Shown here in pieces: positions 26,701 through 38,189 of a DNA stretch of 64,000 bases. This DNA is from Meandrina meandrites (taxonomy: Eukaryota > Cnidaria > Anthozoa > Scleractinia > Meandrinidae). The stretch covers positions 2,706,501-2,770,500 of the forward strand of contig OY855913.1 of NCBI GenBank assembly GCA_963693305.1. The letters are read 5' to 3'. Made by a program: the position numbers and the translations under genes. The notes beneath the pieces were generated by a model. That model was not told the origin of the DNA, ran no database searches, and saw only the letters and a list, made by a program, of their open reading frames with translations. Every line of letters begins with the position of its first letter. The stretch's first letter is position 1.

Positions 26701-28125
26701 GGTAAGTACAGTCTTGTAATCGATTAAATGCATCCCTAATATGGTAATTCGAGGTCAGATTTCACCGACATCATGCAGCGATTTATGTATAAACCTGAAA
26801 CAGTACTATGAGGAACTAACCAAAAATGGTATGAATTGGAGCCCACATTCGATATATCAAGCCTTTAACACCGCACCAAGTCTTTTTGTCTAACTTCTTT
26901 ATTAATTTAGTATTACATAGCTTTCAGGCGTGTTACGGAATTAACATTCCAGGAAAAGTTGCACGGAGTCATGGTAGAATTTTGAAATATCGAACTTTGG
27001 CTTTTGACCCCATTGATGCGGATACATTCGTGTCAAAAACCAAATTACGAGCCATGAAGAAAATCGTTGCTAAAAATTGCTGGTTTTCACTGTCACGCCG
27101 CAGAAAAGCAAATCCAAAACTATTTAGTGAAAAAACTCAAGAATATTATAGGTTGTAGAAAAATACCAGATATTATGTTTGTCCAAGTCTCGGATTTGTA
27201 CGGTATTCGGTATTAGTACTCGAGTTATCCGTCAAAATGTTTCACAAATTTACAGAGCACAGTATGGAAACGCCACGTTGGTGTCCATGCAGATGAGCAC
27301 CAACATGGCGGCCGGAAATGATTGAAAACATGTGGAATTCACTGATAAAAGGCCGTCAGAGCACTCTCATGGACAAGTAAACATTCACATAAACAATTCT
27401 CGCAAACCAGCAAAAACTTTGTCGTTTGCACATCCAGAACTGAGAACTCAACTTTCAAAACATCACGAGTACCTATTAATCACGAATTGTACCAGTGTAG
27501 TGCAGTTTTTTATGACGCATATTTCCGATATGCTTTATAACTCCTCGGCTCGTCTTCAGACTACTTTTGGTATACTTCAGAAATCTTCGTAAGTCTTCGG
27601 ACCAACATTGCAAATCTTCGGAAGACTTTGAGTCTTTTGGTCATTTTTGCAAATCTTCGGAAGTCTTCGGGTCAACATTTGAAATCTTTAGATGTCTTGC
27701 GTCAACTTCGAAAAACTTAGGAAGACTTCATGTCAGCTTCGGAAAGAATTAGAGTAATGGCTACTTCTGAGGAGCATAAGAGAACAGTATTCATGTAATT
27801 AGAATTAAAATTGTACTGCTCTCGTCCAATCAGAATACGTAATTTGTTGAGTGTACTACAATGAAGTAGGGCATCAAACAGCATGAGGTATATTTAACAA
27901 TACTTACACCTTTTACCATTTCTCTTCGTCTCTTTTACAGGTATTGATTTCCACTGGTACCGTTTGGATCAAGGCGGAGTGTGGTCTCACAAACCTGGCC
28001 AAACCCGCGTCATACAAACTGATGAAGGGGGAAATAACATAGCTGATCCAAGACAGGCTAACGTCGGAAACTTTCAATTTGTTGCTTTTATGACCAGTGA
28101 TATAACTAACGTCATGATTGAGTGA
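20738..28125 (+). CDS. Gene B: secreted ShKT-ShKT-mucin protein with C-terminal Cys/His domain
   Basis: Exons: 20738-20873, 21000-21017, 21485-21613, 21846-21902, 23049-23177, 23769-24968, 26090-26701, 27941-28125; phases join to 821 residues. Residues 1-19 are a signal peptide ([19 protein letters not shown]), with a propeptide to EKR near 44. An 18-nt microexon gives LPTALP. ShKT domains at about 52-94 and 114-156 have six Cys each and flank a PPTT linker nearly identical to gene A's. Residues 157-556 are TAPPS repeats. Residues 557-821 are not CAP: they start near [13 protein letters not shown], carry an RRKR site, then NNCYNYAN (Cys690), [17 protein letters not shown] (His765) and WSHKPG. 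I recall this motif set from bacterial and invertebrate proteins; a Cys/His hydrolase is inference. An AATAAA lies at 28300-28305. Start: Met 20738 or Met 20744. Confidence 0.8.
21215..21272 (+). pseudogene. truncated ShKT exon in gene B
   Basis: After a good acceptor (CTCTTCAG) the sequence encodes [19 protein letters not shown], the first 58 nt of a ShKT exon, and then breaks off into unrelated repeat DNA (CCATCAACTCGG...). The remaining cysteines and the donor are missing. The break coincides with the left edge of the duplicated block 21273-21612. It is probably skipped in the mature transcript. Confidence 0.75.
21273..21612 (+). repeat. duplicated block, copy 1 (ShKT exon plus upstream DNA)
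   Basis: About 340 bp nearly identical to 22838-23176, including the ShKT exon. Visible differences are few, for example CTCG/CTAG near the start and a Phe/Leu change in the exon (GTCTTTCCT versus GTCTTACCT). The copies diverge right after the exon. Confidence 0.85.
21979..22132. mobile_element. MITE with GGCGGATC terminal inverted repeats
   Basis: The left end CAGCGGCGGATCCAGG and the right end CCTAGATCCGCCCCTG are inverted copies, flanked by TATAC on both sides. The interior has a poly-G run (about 22080-22099). This end sequence is widespread in animal MITEs. Intronic in gene B. Confidence 0.6.
22838..23176 (+). repeat. duplicated block, copy 2 (ShKT exon plus upstream DNA)
   Basis: Partner of 21273-21612. 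Here the block is preceded by CTTTGAGCGA rather than a cut exon, so this copy probably keeps the original context. Confidence 0.8.
23769..24968 (+). repeat. mucin-linker exon of gene B, 15-bp tandem repeats
   Basis: One 1200-nt exon (400 codons), almost wholly TAPPS pentapeptides (about 78 copies), bounded by MAPTT motifs at both ends. The 15-bp unit keeps frame whatever the copy number. Third-base variation (GCA/GCC/GCT, TCG/TCA) is high while the peptide hardly changes, which argues for selection on the protein. Other frames are open only because of the period. Confidence 0.85.
26090..28125 (+). other. C-terminal Cys/His domain of gene B (two exons)
   Basis: The exons 26090-26701 and 27941-28125 encode one globular-looking domain with no repeats. 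Motifs in order: [93 protein letters not shown]. Cys in CYNYA and His in DFHWYR or WSHKPG are the best candidates for a catalytic pair of a papain/NlpC-like enzyme. An RRKR site before it could release the domain by furin-type cleavage. No signal peptide precedes it locally, and a donor-acceptor join to the mucin exon exists in phase 1. Confidence 0.6.
27585..27745 (+). repeat. GTCTTCGG-type imperfect tandem repeat
   Basis: Repeated variants of AAATCTTCGGAAGTCTTCGG with about 40-bp spacing, in the last intron of gene B. Confidence 0.6.
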
Positions 28126-31100
28126 ATAGCTCCCTCGTAAATATATTTTTAATCTGCAAAGGGGAAGGGAAGGGGGTGGGGGTGGGTTCAGCAGTATAAT
28201 CTGTCACTGTGCTTTGAATTGAGAAAACCCAACAACAATAGATTTGGTAGCAAGGCTAACAGAGGTCTCGAGGGGAAGTATGCTTAGTAGTTAGATGGAA
28301 ATAAAATGAAATAAAATCAACTAAGGAAAAACTTAGCTTATTGCTCTGTAATGCAATTTGGTAAATAAAAAAGGCCTGTAAGGGGATTTTGCCAGTCAAA
28401 GTTTTTAAGCGTTAATTTTCCCGGTTGCTCATTTTCTTTCTTTTTGTACAGTTAAATTTGTGCTCGACTTGCAGGCTTGGGAGAAAAAAAAAAACAAGTA
28501 ATCATTTATTCACCCCAAACCTCGATGTGATTTCTTATGCTTTCCTCCCTCAAGCCTCGGAGCCAAGTTTAGAATTTTAATTTATGGAAATTGTCCTATT
28601 ATGCTAGCATGTAGTCTCGATCACTCGTCTGTTTACTTTTATTTGGTACTGTTCTCGGTTCGACACCGCCGATTTACCGATACATTGTACTGAACACATA
28701 CTAGGAGCTCTTTCTTGGGTCGAACCAGTTTGCTTACGATGATAACAGTCAACCCGTGAATTATGACTTTCCTGAAGAAGTATTTTTTTAAAGATTTCTT
28801 ATTGTTGTGATGGCAAATCCAAAGAGATTAGGTCGACGTCAATGCATGTGATCTACTCTTTGTACTCACAGACAGTTTCGCATGGTTGCATGCTGCGTCA
28901 CATAAACCGCCAACAAGTGAACAAATATGTGCAAAGCCTGCATTGAAATGATTTAAATTTGTGTGAGCCGGGGACGGCTGACCTGCACGACGACCAGTTG
29001 TATTTTGGTTGTTCAAACAACTAAGAGTTTCGTTTTCCTCTTCGTATTGGGTGAGATCTTAACTCTTACCCAGACCTTACATTACACCCACGGCCTGATA
29101 GCCTCGCTTTGAGGTTTGTTCTGGTCATTTGTGATCACATTGTGTTGCTTAAGAGTGATTTTCAATCATTCAAAAAAAAAAAACTGTTAATGCCCACTTT
29201 TCACTGAATTTCTTTTGGCTATGACAAAAGTACGATATTAAATTCCTCATTTAGAAAAAAAAAAGAGATAATGACTGAAATTGTTTGCGACCGATGAGTT
29301 ACTCCGAAACTCTTTACAACTCCCTCGATTTGATTTTCACTTAGTCATGTCCATCATATCATACCCAGGCTCTCTCAGGTTATTCCCTCATTGTATGGAT
29401 GCAGGGTCTGTATATGGAACGTACATTGACGAAGGGAACTCTGACTTGCTCTTGACATGTTGACGTATTTCAAACATTTAAAAAATTGTTTATAAATAAA
29501 GTCGTTTTACCTTCACCCATGCAGTTTTAATCAACAAATATTTGAGGTTAAACAGTTTATGAGAAAACAACAACAACAAACCAACAAAAGAAAAAAAAAA
29601 CGAAAACACAACAAAAAAGAAACAACAGCAATAATAACAACAAAAAGCGAGATGATAACTAGCAGACTTGTTTCCGGTAGGCTAAATGATAACTTGAACC
29701 CAATTTTCTAATTATGAAGTGCTGAATTCGAAGCACCAAGTTAGTAACAGAAAAGTATATTGTCACTATCCCTTGGAAAACAATATATGCCTCAATTGTT
29801 TATATTAAGAATAAACTGTGAGCAAGGCTGATCATACTACGTGAAAAGTAAACTTTGCGAGACAACACCACGACTAGAACCGATACAGCAGGATTGCAAC
29901 CGCAGACAGCTGTTTCGTCCTTATTGGGACTGGTCAGTGCGGTGTAGCGAATCTAAATGACGCCAGCTCGGAGAGCCAACGCAAATAAATTGTCCAATAA
30001 CCCGTAAACTGTATCAAGTTTACGGGTTATTCATTTTATTGCTGATCAGATCTCTCAGTAGATCCTACGGATAGCAGCATTATCGTTTGCGGTCCCTTGC
30101 AGTTTTAGTCTTACTTTATATTAAGGCATTCTTCGATTTTTGCCGAACTACACCATAATGATTTTCACATACGATCATTGTTTTATATTTTACAAGTTTC
30201 TTAGCAACAGAGGTTACCATAAAAAAAAAAAAAAACTTGCAAAAATAAAACTATGATCATATGTGGTCATCGTGATGTAGTTGGCAAAAATCGAAGATTG
30301 CCTTCAGTTCAAAGTCATATTTTCAGAACCCACACCCCAAGACTAAAATAAACTATATTGAGCCACCTTAACAGCAAAGTTTTTGTCTATACAGTAAAAC
30401 GCCTTACACGCGCAATGTCAAGATGAGGCCCTTTAAGGAGTTTTCGGGATACGGGATATTTAGGTAAAAAAAATAAAGGGATACGGGATATTTAATCAAG
30501 AGATACCGGGATGTCGAACATAAACGTTGCGGTTACAAACCACCGGAATCAACGGGATACAGGATATTTAGGCCCCAAAATAATGGGGTACGGGATGCTC
30601 AGACACCAGTAATATTCTTTCCCGCTAAAACTTCGATTTTTTTAGTATCTCAAACGCCTTTTTCTCACTTGCTGTAACAAACCGATTTCCTTGTTCTTAC
30701 ACAAGTGCGCCTAGATAGTGGCCTAACACGTAAATCACAAAGCAAACCAGTGTATGACACAATAAAAACGAAAGAATTTCAAGATAGTCATTATTTTCCC
30801 GTCATAAGACGTTATTTTATTTTCCAAATTGCTTTACAAAGATATTTTTTTTGTTACGGTAGTCTGAAATGTCACCCGTCTTCTCTTCCTTACCCCCCAG
30901 AGGAGGGGTAAGGGAGAGAAGACGGTTGACGCTTCAGGCTATGGTTACGGCATAACAGCTTGCGGAATTGTTTCTGCATCAATTTGAGTTGTCTCATGTC
31001 AGAAACACGTCGTTTGTTTATCTGGCGGGTGGGCTGGGGGAATCCCTTATACAAACTAGATAGGTATATGCGGCGCCAAATTATGGTTTTACTTTGTGAT

Positions 31101-31791
31101 CGTTGTTATTCAACTCTTGAGAGTGCAATTTGATAACTTTGGGAGTTTTAAGCCCTTCCCAAATATTCTGTGGGGTATGATCTGACCGAAACAGTTCCTG
31201 TTGGGTATGGTCTGATCGAAGGAGAATATATGAACTTCTTCCTATGCAGAGAAAAATGATGTCACGTGAACGCGGTCATGATTAAGTTCTTACTTCCCCA
31301 TGTTACAATTCTAAGTTTTAAGTGAACTTTAATAAATCAGACGGTGTTTATTTAGTTTTAACTCAATTAGAATAGTTTTTTCCTTTTTTATTTCACTTTT
31401 TATCACTGACTTTCTAGTTGAAAAGTGTTCGAAGAGAGGGGACTTTGATGGCCCAAAATTTCTTATAATAGTTTTCTATCCTCTGATTGAGTGAGCAAAA
31501 AATGTGGAGCAAAGGCTGTTTTCTGCGTCTTGATATTTTAAATGTTTGTTCACTGTCCCTTTAGCTCGTCGTAGTTTCCATCCTATCAGTGAGCCTAATC
31601 ACAGGCTTAGCTTTTCAAGGGAGACACGTTTTTGGTAAATCAATATATCAAACACAAGCGACAACATAGGGCAGTATACCCATTAATACATAATGTTTAT
31701 TGAGCTTTAAGTCTAAAATTAACTACAATGCATTGAAGTAGCAGCCCCTTGAGTGCAAGAATCATTGTCTCGTTTAACGTCTTCCCTCAGG
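28126..31791. other. intergenic between the 3' ends of genes B and C
   Basis: No gene seen. It contains polyadenylation signals for B, a perfect 15-bp stem with 6-nt loop (29996-30031), imperfect GGGATACGGGATATTTAG repeats (about 30440-30600), poly-A-rich stretches near 29570-29640, and from about 31385 the 3' flank shared with gene D. An AATAAA for gene C (minus) lies at 31696-31701. Confidence 0.5.
29996..30031. repeat. perfect 15-bp hairpin
   Basis: Arms AATAACCCGTAAACT and AGTTTACGGGTTATT around GTATCA. Isolated; no adjoining gene explains it. Confidence 0.7.
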
Positions 31792-33358
31792 TTACGCCCA
31801 AATCTGAAAATTTACGATGAAAACAACAGTTTAACATTAACATTTGTAAAGTTTAGTACAATGCAATGCATTACAGTACAGTACGGTACGGTACGGTACG
31901 GTACGGTACGGTACGGTACGGTATGGTACGGTACGGTACGGTACGGTACAGTGAAGTACAGTACAGTGCAGTGCAGTGTAGTTCAGTTCAGTTCAGTTCA
32001 GTGCAGTGCAGTGCAGTGCAGTGCAGTGCAGTGCAGTGCAGTGCAGTGCAGTGCAGTGCAGTGCAGTGCAGTGCAGTGCAGTGCAGTGAACTGCACTGCA
32101 CTGCACTGTACTGTACTGTACTGTACTTCACTGTACTGTACTGTACTGTACTGTACTGTACTGTACTGTACTGTACTGTACTGTACTGTACTGAACTGAA
32201 CTGAACTGTACTGTACTGTACTGTACTGTACTGTACTGTACTGTACTGTACTGTACTGTACTGTACTGTACTGTACTGTACTGTACTGTACTGTACCGTA
32301 CCGTACCGTACCGTACCTACCGAACCGTACCGTACCGTACCGTACCGTACCGTACTGTACCGTACCGTACCGTACCGTACAGTACAGTACGGTACTGTAC
32401 TATATCTTTTATTTATACAGGATGAAAATTACGAATTAAAGCTGTCGCTTGTGGGGTCGTGTTACAAAACCAAAGGCGGGTACTAATTTACAAATACTAT
32501 TTGAAAAATACTAAGATACTTAAAATGCTAATTGCCAGATGATTGTATTTTGTCTTAACGTTTGAACAACAATAAGGGAAGGCATAAATTCATTTCCAAG
32601 ATGCGAACAAACTGCGATCAAAGGTTTTTAAGTGATTTACTTTCAAATAACACTTGCACCGTTGTTCCGACGTTTTCAAGCTTTAGGCCACTTCTTTCAT
32701 ACCAGTCGGTAGCAGCACCACAATTCGCATGACTAAAAAACAATTAATTGTGCCAACCTGCCAGTTTAGTTAATTGCGCAATTAACTTTAACACTTCTAA
32801 ATGTCTATTTCTTCGCTGCCTATTGAATTCCGTAATTTCGTTTCTTTCGAGCAAAGATTGTTTAAGTAATTTAATTTTGCAGGTTTTTGCTAAATTCTGT
32901 AAACATTTTTAAGTCTGGTGTTCAACCATAAAAAACGCCCACTCGACGCCGGCATTGTTCAAGATATATATCGCTTACTGTCTTTAATGCCTTTTCTAGA
33001 TGCTCTCTGAAATTCTTATTAGAGTAATAGTAATAGAAATTGGTTTTGGTCCTCTTCAGGAGCTCATGTTAGCCCTTGCCTGCGGCTCGGGCTTAAATGA
33101 GCCGGAGTCGGGCCAAAAACTATTTACGCCCGCGAACATCACACTCTATTGCTATATTTTCAACATACCTTTCGCCCCACGTTCTTTGAAAACTGACCGG
33201 GACCAATCACGTTTCCTGGTGGGTAATAGCGTACCACAACGACAGTACGGCTGTTCGATGAAGCGATACCCTCGCCTATTTTAGTAGTTCCTTTCCAAAC
33301 CACCTGCAATACAAACACTTTAAAATAAGAACTAAACTGAAGTTTATAAACGTGGGCT

Positions 33359-33404
<46 letters not shown>

Positions 33405-36400
33405 CGACAGACACCTTTATTTAATTTTAAGGCTCAGGGTAGTCCTTTCAGGGGCTTAAAAGCAATTCCTTGCTATCAACAGGAAATTACATATACAATA
33501 GACAAATTATATATGCTATAAAAACGTTTTACAAAGTGATTTTAAAAATAATGTAATGCTATCTAGAAAAATCATTAAAAATTGTGCATCCATGATAATT
33601 AAAGGATGTTCATACTCTCCTGCTGAAGGTGAATACAAATGCATGCATGCGTTTACTACAGGGTTTACTCGAGTTTTATGTTTCATGCTTGAATAGATTT
33701 ATTTTTGTTTAAAAATGTTGTTCAGATTTAAAGATTTCAGTTTAGTGGATAATTTCAGGAAATTCGCGGCCGCAGCAAATGCAAAGGATTACCGATTTTT
33801 TCAATTGTTTACAACAGATTTGGAATAAAATTTAGCCAATCAAGACAGTATTCACCTTCATGTTTGTTAGCACAAACTGTAGCCGCTTTGCAAATATACA
33901 TAAAAAAGATTCTGAAAAAAATCGACTTTGTATGCTAAGATGCTAAAAAGCTTTTTGCTTCCCCACCCAACCCCCGCGGAGAAATAACCTCACCTGCGTG
34001 AAATGGCCAGTGGCATAAGTAAATCCAGGGTTGTTAAAATTGTAATCTTTTATTTCACCGTACCTTAATGGAGGAAAAGAAAAGAAAGTAAGAAAAATTT
34101 TTATGCTCGTCATAGTACGAAGTTTAGTATGCTTGTAAAGTCAGTCAGTCAGTCAGTCAGTCAGTCAGTCAGTCAGTCAGTCAGTCAGTCAGTCAGTCAG
34201 TCAGTCAGTCAGTCAGTCAGTCAGTCAGCCAGCCAGCAAGTCAGTCAGTCAGTTAGTCACGTAGTTATAGTTCATTGTTTTGTGTTGTTCTTTCTAAGAC
34301 CAAAGTACTCACATGCACACCATAAAAACACGTAGTTACCAGGGACAAGCCAAACAAAACTTCAACTTTTTTTGGCGAATCATAAGACATGTTAGACTGA
34401 AAATAACTCACCAAGCCTCCACTGCGTCTGAGCACGATCCGACTGAAGACCCGACTGCGTAAAGGTTTTCTCCTTCACCAGTGTTTTGTGCGTGATCAAA
34501 AGTCCCCGTCGCTACCAGGTGATCAGCCCATGCTTGAGCATGTTGAGCCAGCGTGGCATCCCATACCAGCGGTGATGCTCCATGAAGAGCACGCTTGTTG
34601 TTATGGGCTTCCAGACAAGTGTTTTCTTCTAATTCAGAAGTTTCGTAAAACATGTTATCGAAATCAGACTTTATGACATGTATTTATAGGATTTTAAATA
34701 AATACTCTTTTTTTCTCTGTCTTTTCTCTCTCTCCTTACCAGTTAGTAAGGCTACTCACTTGAGATAAGTGGCGCGAGCCACTTCCATGAACCACTTGTA
34801 GTTCCGGCAAACATGTTGTGGTGAGAATTTTAGTTTGAATTAAATAATCACGTAGCGAATAGAAAGCAAGCACGTTTTTCCAAAATGATGGAAAAGTATG
34901 ATGAAATATAGTGTTTCATGATATTTCCAAACATCAAAAAGATTGAAAATCCGGCGCGCAGCGGAGAATTTTTGACGAGCTTCAGAGTGGTTCCAGGCAG
35001 TTGTATATTTTTTTGTTTGTTTGTTTGTTTCTGGGTAACTCACCTGTGGTCTCACTTACCGCTGAAACACAAATCAGTTGTAAACATTAAAGACAAAGCA
35101 TAAAACAACAACAACAACAACATCAACAGCAAAGCACATGCTTAAATTGATTGACTTTGGATAGCTCACCTGTGGTCTCAGTCATCGCTGAAACACAAAT
35201 CAGTTGTAAACATTAATAACAAAGCATAAAAAAAAAAACAACAACAACAACAGCAAAGCACATGCTTAAATTGATTGACTTTGGATAGCTCACCTGTGGT
35301 CTCAGTCACTGCTGAAACACAAATCAGTTGTAAACATTAATGACAAAGCATAAAACAACAACAATAACAACAACAGCAAAGCACATGATTGGCTTTGGAT
35401 AACTCACCTGTGGTCTCAGTCATCGCTGAAACAAAAATAATTTGTAAACATTAATAACAATGCATAAAACAACAACAACAACAAAGCACATGCTGTAATT
35501 GACTGGCTTTGGATAACTCATCTGTGGTTTCAGTCACCGCTGAAACACAAATCAGTTGTAAACATTAATGACAATGCATAAAACAACAACCACAACAACA
35601 ACAAAGCACATGCTTGAATTGATTGACTTTGGATAACTCACCTGTGGTCTCAGTCACCGCTGAAACACAAATCAGTTGTAAACATTAATAACAAAGCATA
35701 AAACAACAACAACAACAAAGCACATGCTTGAATTGACTGGCTTTGGATAACTCACCTGTGGTTTCAGTCACCGCTGAAACACAAATCAGTTCTAAACATT
35801 AATAACAAAGCATATTATAACAACAACAACACTAACAACAACAGCAAAGCACATGGTTGAATTGATTGGCTTTGGATTAAACTCACCTGTGGTCTCAGTC
35901 ATCGCTGAAACACATTCATTTGTAAACATCAATGACAAAGCATAAAACAACAACAACAACAATAACAACAACAGCAAAGCACGTGATTAAATTGATTGGC
36001 TTTGGATAACTCACCTGTGGTCTCAGTCATCGCTGAAACAAAAATCAGTTGTAAACATTAATGACAAAGCATAAAACAACAACAACAATAACAATAACAA
36101 CAGCAAAGCACATGCTTGAATTGACTGGCTTTGGATAACTCACCTGTGGTCTCAGTCACTGCTGAAACACAAATCAGTTGTAAACATCAATGACAAAGCA
36201 TAAAACAATTACAGCAGCAAAGAGCATACTTAAATTGATTGGCAAATCCGAGTTCAGATATGTTTCTACAACCACAGTATTTTCAATATTTAATTCAATC
36301 TTTATTGCACGCACAACAAAACAAAACAGCACAAAACACAGTACGCAGCTTACGAAGATTACAACACAATGCCTATAAATGTAACAATACTACTGACCCA

Positions 36401-37657
36401 AATTTCTCTAAACTACTACCAATACACTTGAACAATGTCAATATAGCCAAACAGTTGTAAAAAAAGGAGAGAGAAGAATGTTCTCAGTTAAGGTTATAAC
36501 AAACAAAGTAATGAAAAAATATTTACAAAAAATAAAAATATTACTTGTGCGTGCATGCTTCGTGCACGCGCGCTCCTATCGTTGTTTCGTTTGTATGGCT
36601 CATCTCGCGTTTCAACACTGGCATTTCAAAACACTGAACTGGCTAAGCCCGAAACGTTTGAACCTTTTTCTTTTAAAAAAAATTGACGCTAAAAAGAGTG
36701 TTACAACTATTTTGCTATGTTCCTACGCGACACGCATCATTGAATTTATTGTACTCTTGGAGTTCACCGGTAGCCTGCGTAGCTGGCGGTTTTGTTGGGG
36801 TTTAAGCGCGCGCGAGTAAGCGGCGAAGCCGCGAAAACGAGCGGCGAAGCTGTGAGGGGACTAGAGAGGAGAAAAGCGGCCGCCGCTCGTTCTTGGACAT
36901 GGGTGCGCTCTCGCGGCTTAATTCCTCGCTTACTCGCGCGCGTGTAACCCCTATAAAACCTCCAGCAACGCAGGCTAGTTCACCGGCCTGGCACTATGCT
37001 TGCGGTGCGCACTTGGGGACTGATGTAAATCAAAATTACTGAAATGTGATCTGTAATTCCCCAGCCTTACTAGCACTAAGTCTGTGTGGTTACCATGGTC
37101 ACTTTGGGGTTTGGGGCAAAAACGTGGCTCTGAAACCACTTCTTAGAAAAGTTTTTAACTTTGCAAAAAGTTGTATCTTTACATGCTAATCATAACTCAA
37201 CAATAAAAAATGGGGGTCACCGAGCTCGTTTTTGAGTTAGAAGCACTTAAAGCTAAAATTAAGAGTGTTTTTAACAGATTATACTGTTGCTATGGCAACA
37301 AATGACGTCAACAAAATAACAACAACATATTCACCAATCATTGGGCATTTATTTTATACCATTATTGTAGCATCAACTGATAAAGATTTCTAATAAAGAC
37401 CCGTTAAAGTGTAAGAGCTGGAAAGTGCTGCAGTACATGAAAAATCACAAAAATAATAGGCTTGTCCTTGCCTTTTTTGATATGATATGTATTGTTATGC
37501 GTTGTGGAAATTACTTACGAATCCTTTTGTCCACATATTTCTCCTCTTGAAGGTCATTCGAAGAAGGTTCTGGCACCGGGAATGAACGTCCTGGGGCGCC
37601 ATGACAGGTGACTTGAAATGCGATGAGGACCAGTCCAAAAAAGCAGATGTACATCAT
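31792..37657 (-). CDS. Gene C: secreted CAP protein with microexon-encoded TETT linker
   Basis: Minus-strand exons: 37657-37519 (signal and propeptide), ten 18-nt microexons between 36161 and 35044, then CAP exons 34628-34412, 34063-33994 and 33303-33169, and a 12-nt last exon 31803-31792 (IWA-stop). With all microexons the protein is 250 residues. Residues 1-18 are the signal ([18 protein letters not shown]), with KR at 44-45. Residues 47-106 are repeats of AVTETT/AMTETT. CAP at 107-250 has [38 protein letters not shown] and VVRYYPPGN, with the His/Glu tetrad intact. I find no ShKT exon, unlike the other four genes. AATAAA at 31696-31701. If the mutated-donor copy (35522-35539) is skipped the frame is kept and the product is 244 residues. 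Confidence 0.75.
31863..32400. repeat. palindromic pentanucleotide repeat block
   Basis: A run of GGTAC units, then GTGCA units, then CTGTA units, then CCGTA units, with the outer GGTAC and CCGTA/GTACC arrays complementary to each other. The block can fold as one large imperfect hairpin of about 500 bp. It lies in the intron before the 12-nt last exon of gene C. ORFs reading YGTVR or CSAVQ are repeat translations. Confidence 0.85.
33359..33405. repeat. ACAG tetranucleotide microsatellite
   Basis: About eleven ACAG units with one interruption, in the gene C intron between CAP exons 2 and 3, close to the acceptor at 33304. Confidence 0.85.
34137..34256. repeat. GTCA tetranucleotide microsatellite
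   Basis: More than 20 GTCA units, then degraded copies. In the gene C intron between CAP exons 1 and 2. The SVSQ ORF here is the repeat translated. Confidence 0.85.
35044..36161 (-). repeat. tandem array of ten 18-nt microexon units in gene C
   Basis: Microexons at 36144-36161, 36015-36032, 35887-35904, 35756-35773, 35642-35659, 35522-35539, 35408-35425, 35294-35311, 35170-35187 and 35044-35061. Each reads TTTCAG, then 18 nt such as CGATGACTGAGACCACAG, then GTGAG, so acceptor and donor are intact in nine. Copy 35522-35539 has ATGAG in place of GTGAG. Units are 114-131 bp and share a CAGTTGTAAACATTAATGAC stretch and a CAACAA microsatellite. Each exon is phase 1-1 and adds A(V/M)TETT (first copy AVSETT at 35044). 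Confidence 0.85.
36771..36977. mobile_element. MITE with 9-bp target duplication
   Basis: Ends TAGCCTGCGTAGCTGG...TTTTGTTGGGG and CCCCTATAAAACCTCC...AACGCAGGCTA are inverted copies. Perfect 9-bp direct repeats GTTCACCGG flank it (36762-36770, 36978-36986), the size typical of Mutator-like elements. GC-rich interior with CGCGCG tracts. In gene C's first intron. Confidence 0.65.
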
Positions 37658-38189
37658 TCTTTAAAAATCTTTAAACTGGATCGACAAAAAGAAACACGTT
37701 ATTCTTGGTTCCATTGGGTATTAAATGACATATATGTATATATAGGCTTAATTAATGTTCTAAAATAACGCGCCCGTGAGGACAGTTCTGCGCAACGCAC
37801 TCGAGAACCCATACCGTAATGAAGAACAGCCCAGAATGACTTTATATATTAAATCTCCAAATGTGCAAATCGAGTGAGTACACATGGTGTTTTTACCTTA
37901 TACTTTACGCGCGCTAACATGGCAAGGATACATGATCATTTTCACTGGCAACAGAATGGCGAAAAATGTTTCGAAACCATCGGATTTATTATTTTACTCG
38001 AATGTAGAGTCCCACTGTTCATGCTTAGTTGCATACAATTGCATTGCATATGTACACGAACATGACAAATAGCATCCCAGTTACGTTCACGAGGAACACA
38101 CCAGTGTATGGCAAATATTAGTTAGTGTACGGCGATTGCGATTTCCCGTAATTATTTTAGAAACACAAAACTATTTAATTTGCTGGTTG

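Noticed and set aside
26175..26733. Minus-strand ORFs of 103-154 codons
   Set aside because: Antisense to the gene B C-terminal exon, which has conserved motifs and proper splice borders.
31753..32204. Two overlapping ORFs of 148 and 112 codons (YGTVR, CSAVQ)
   Set aside because: Direct translation of pentanucleotide repeats with no independent coding signal.
35044..36161. Regular repeat array considered as CRISPR-like
   Set aside because: Eukaryotic context; the spacers are themselves repeats of each other, and each unit carries acceptor and donor sites around an in-frame exon.
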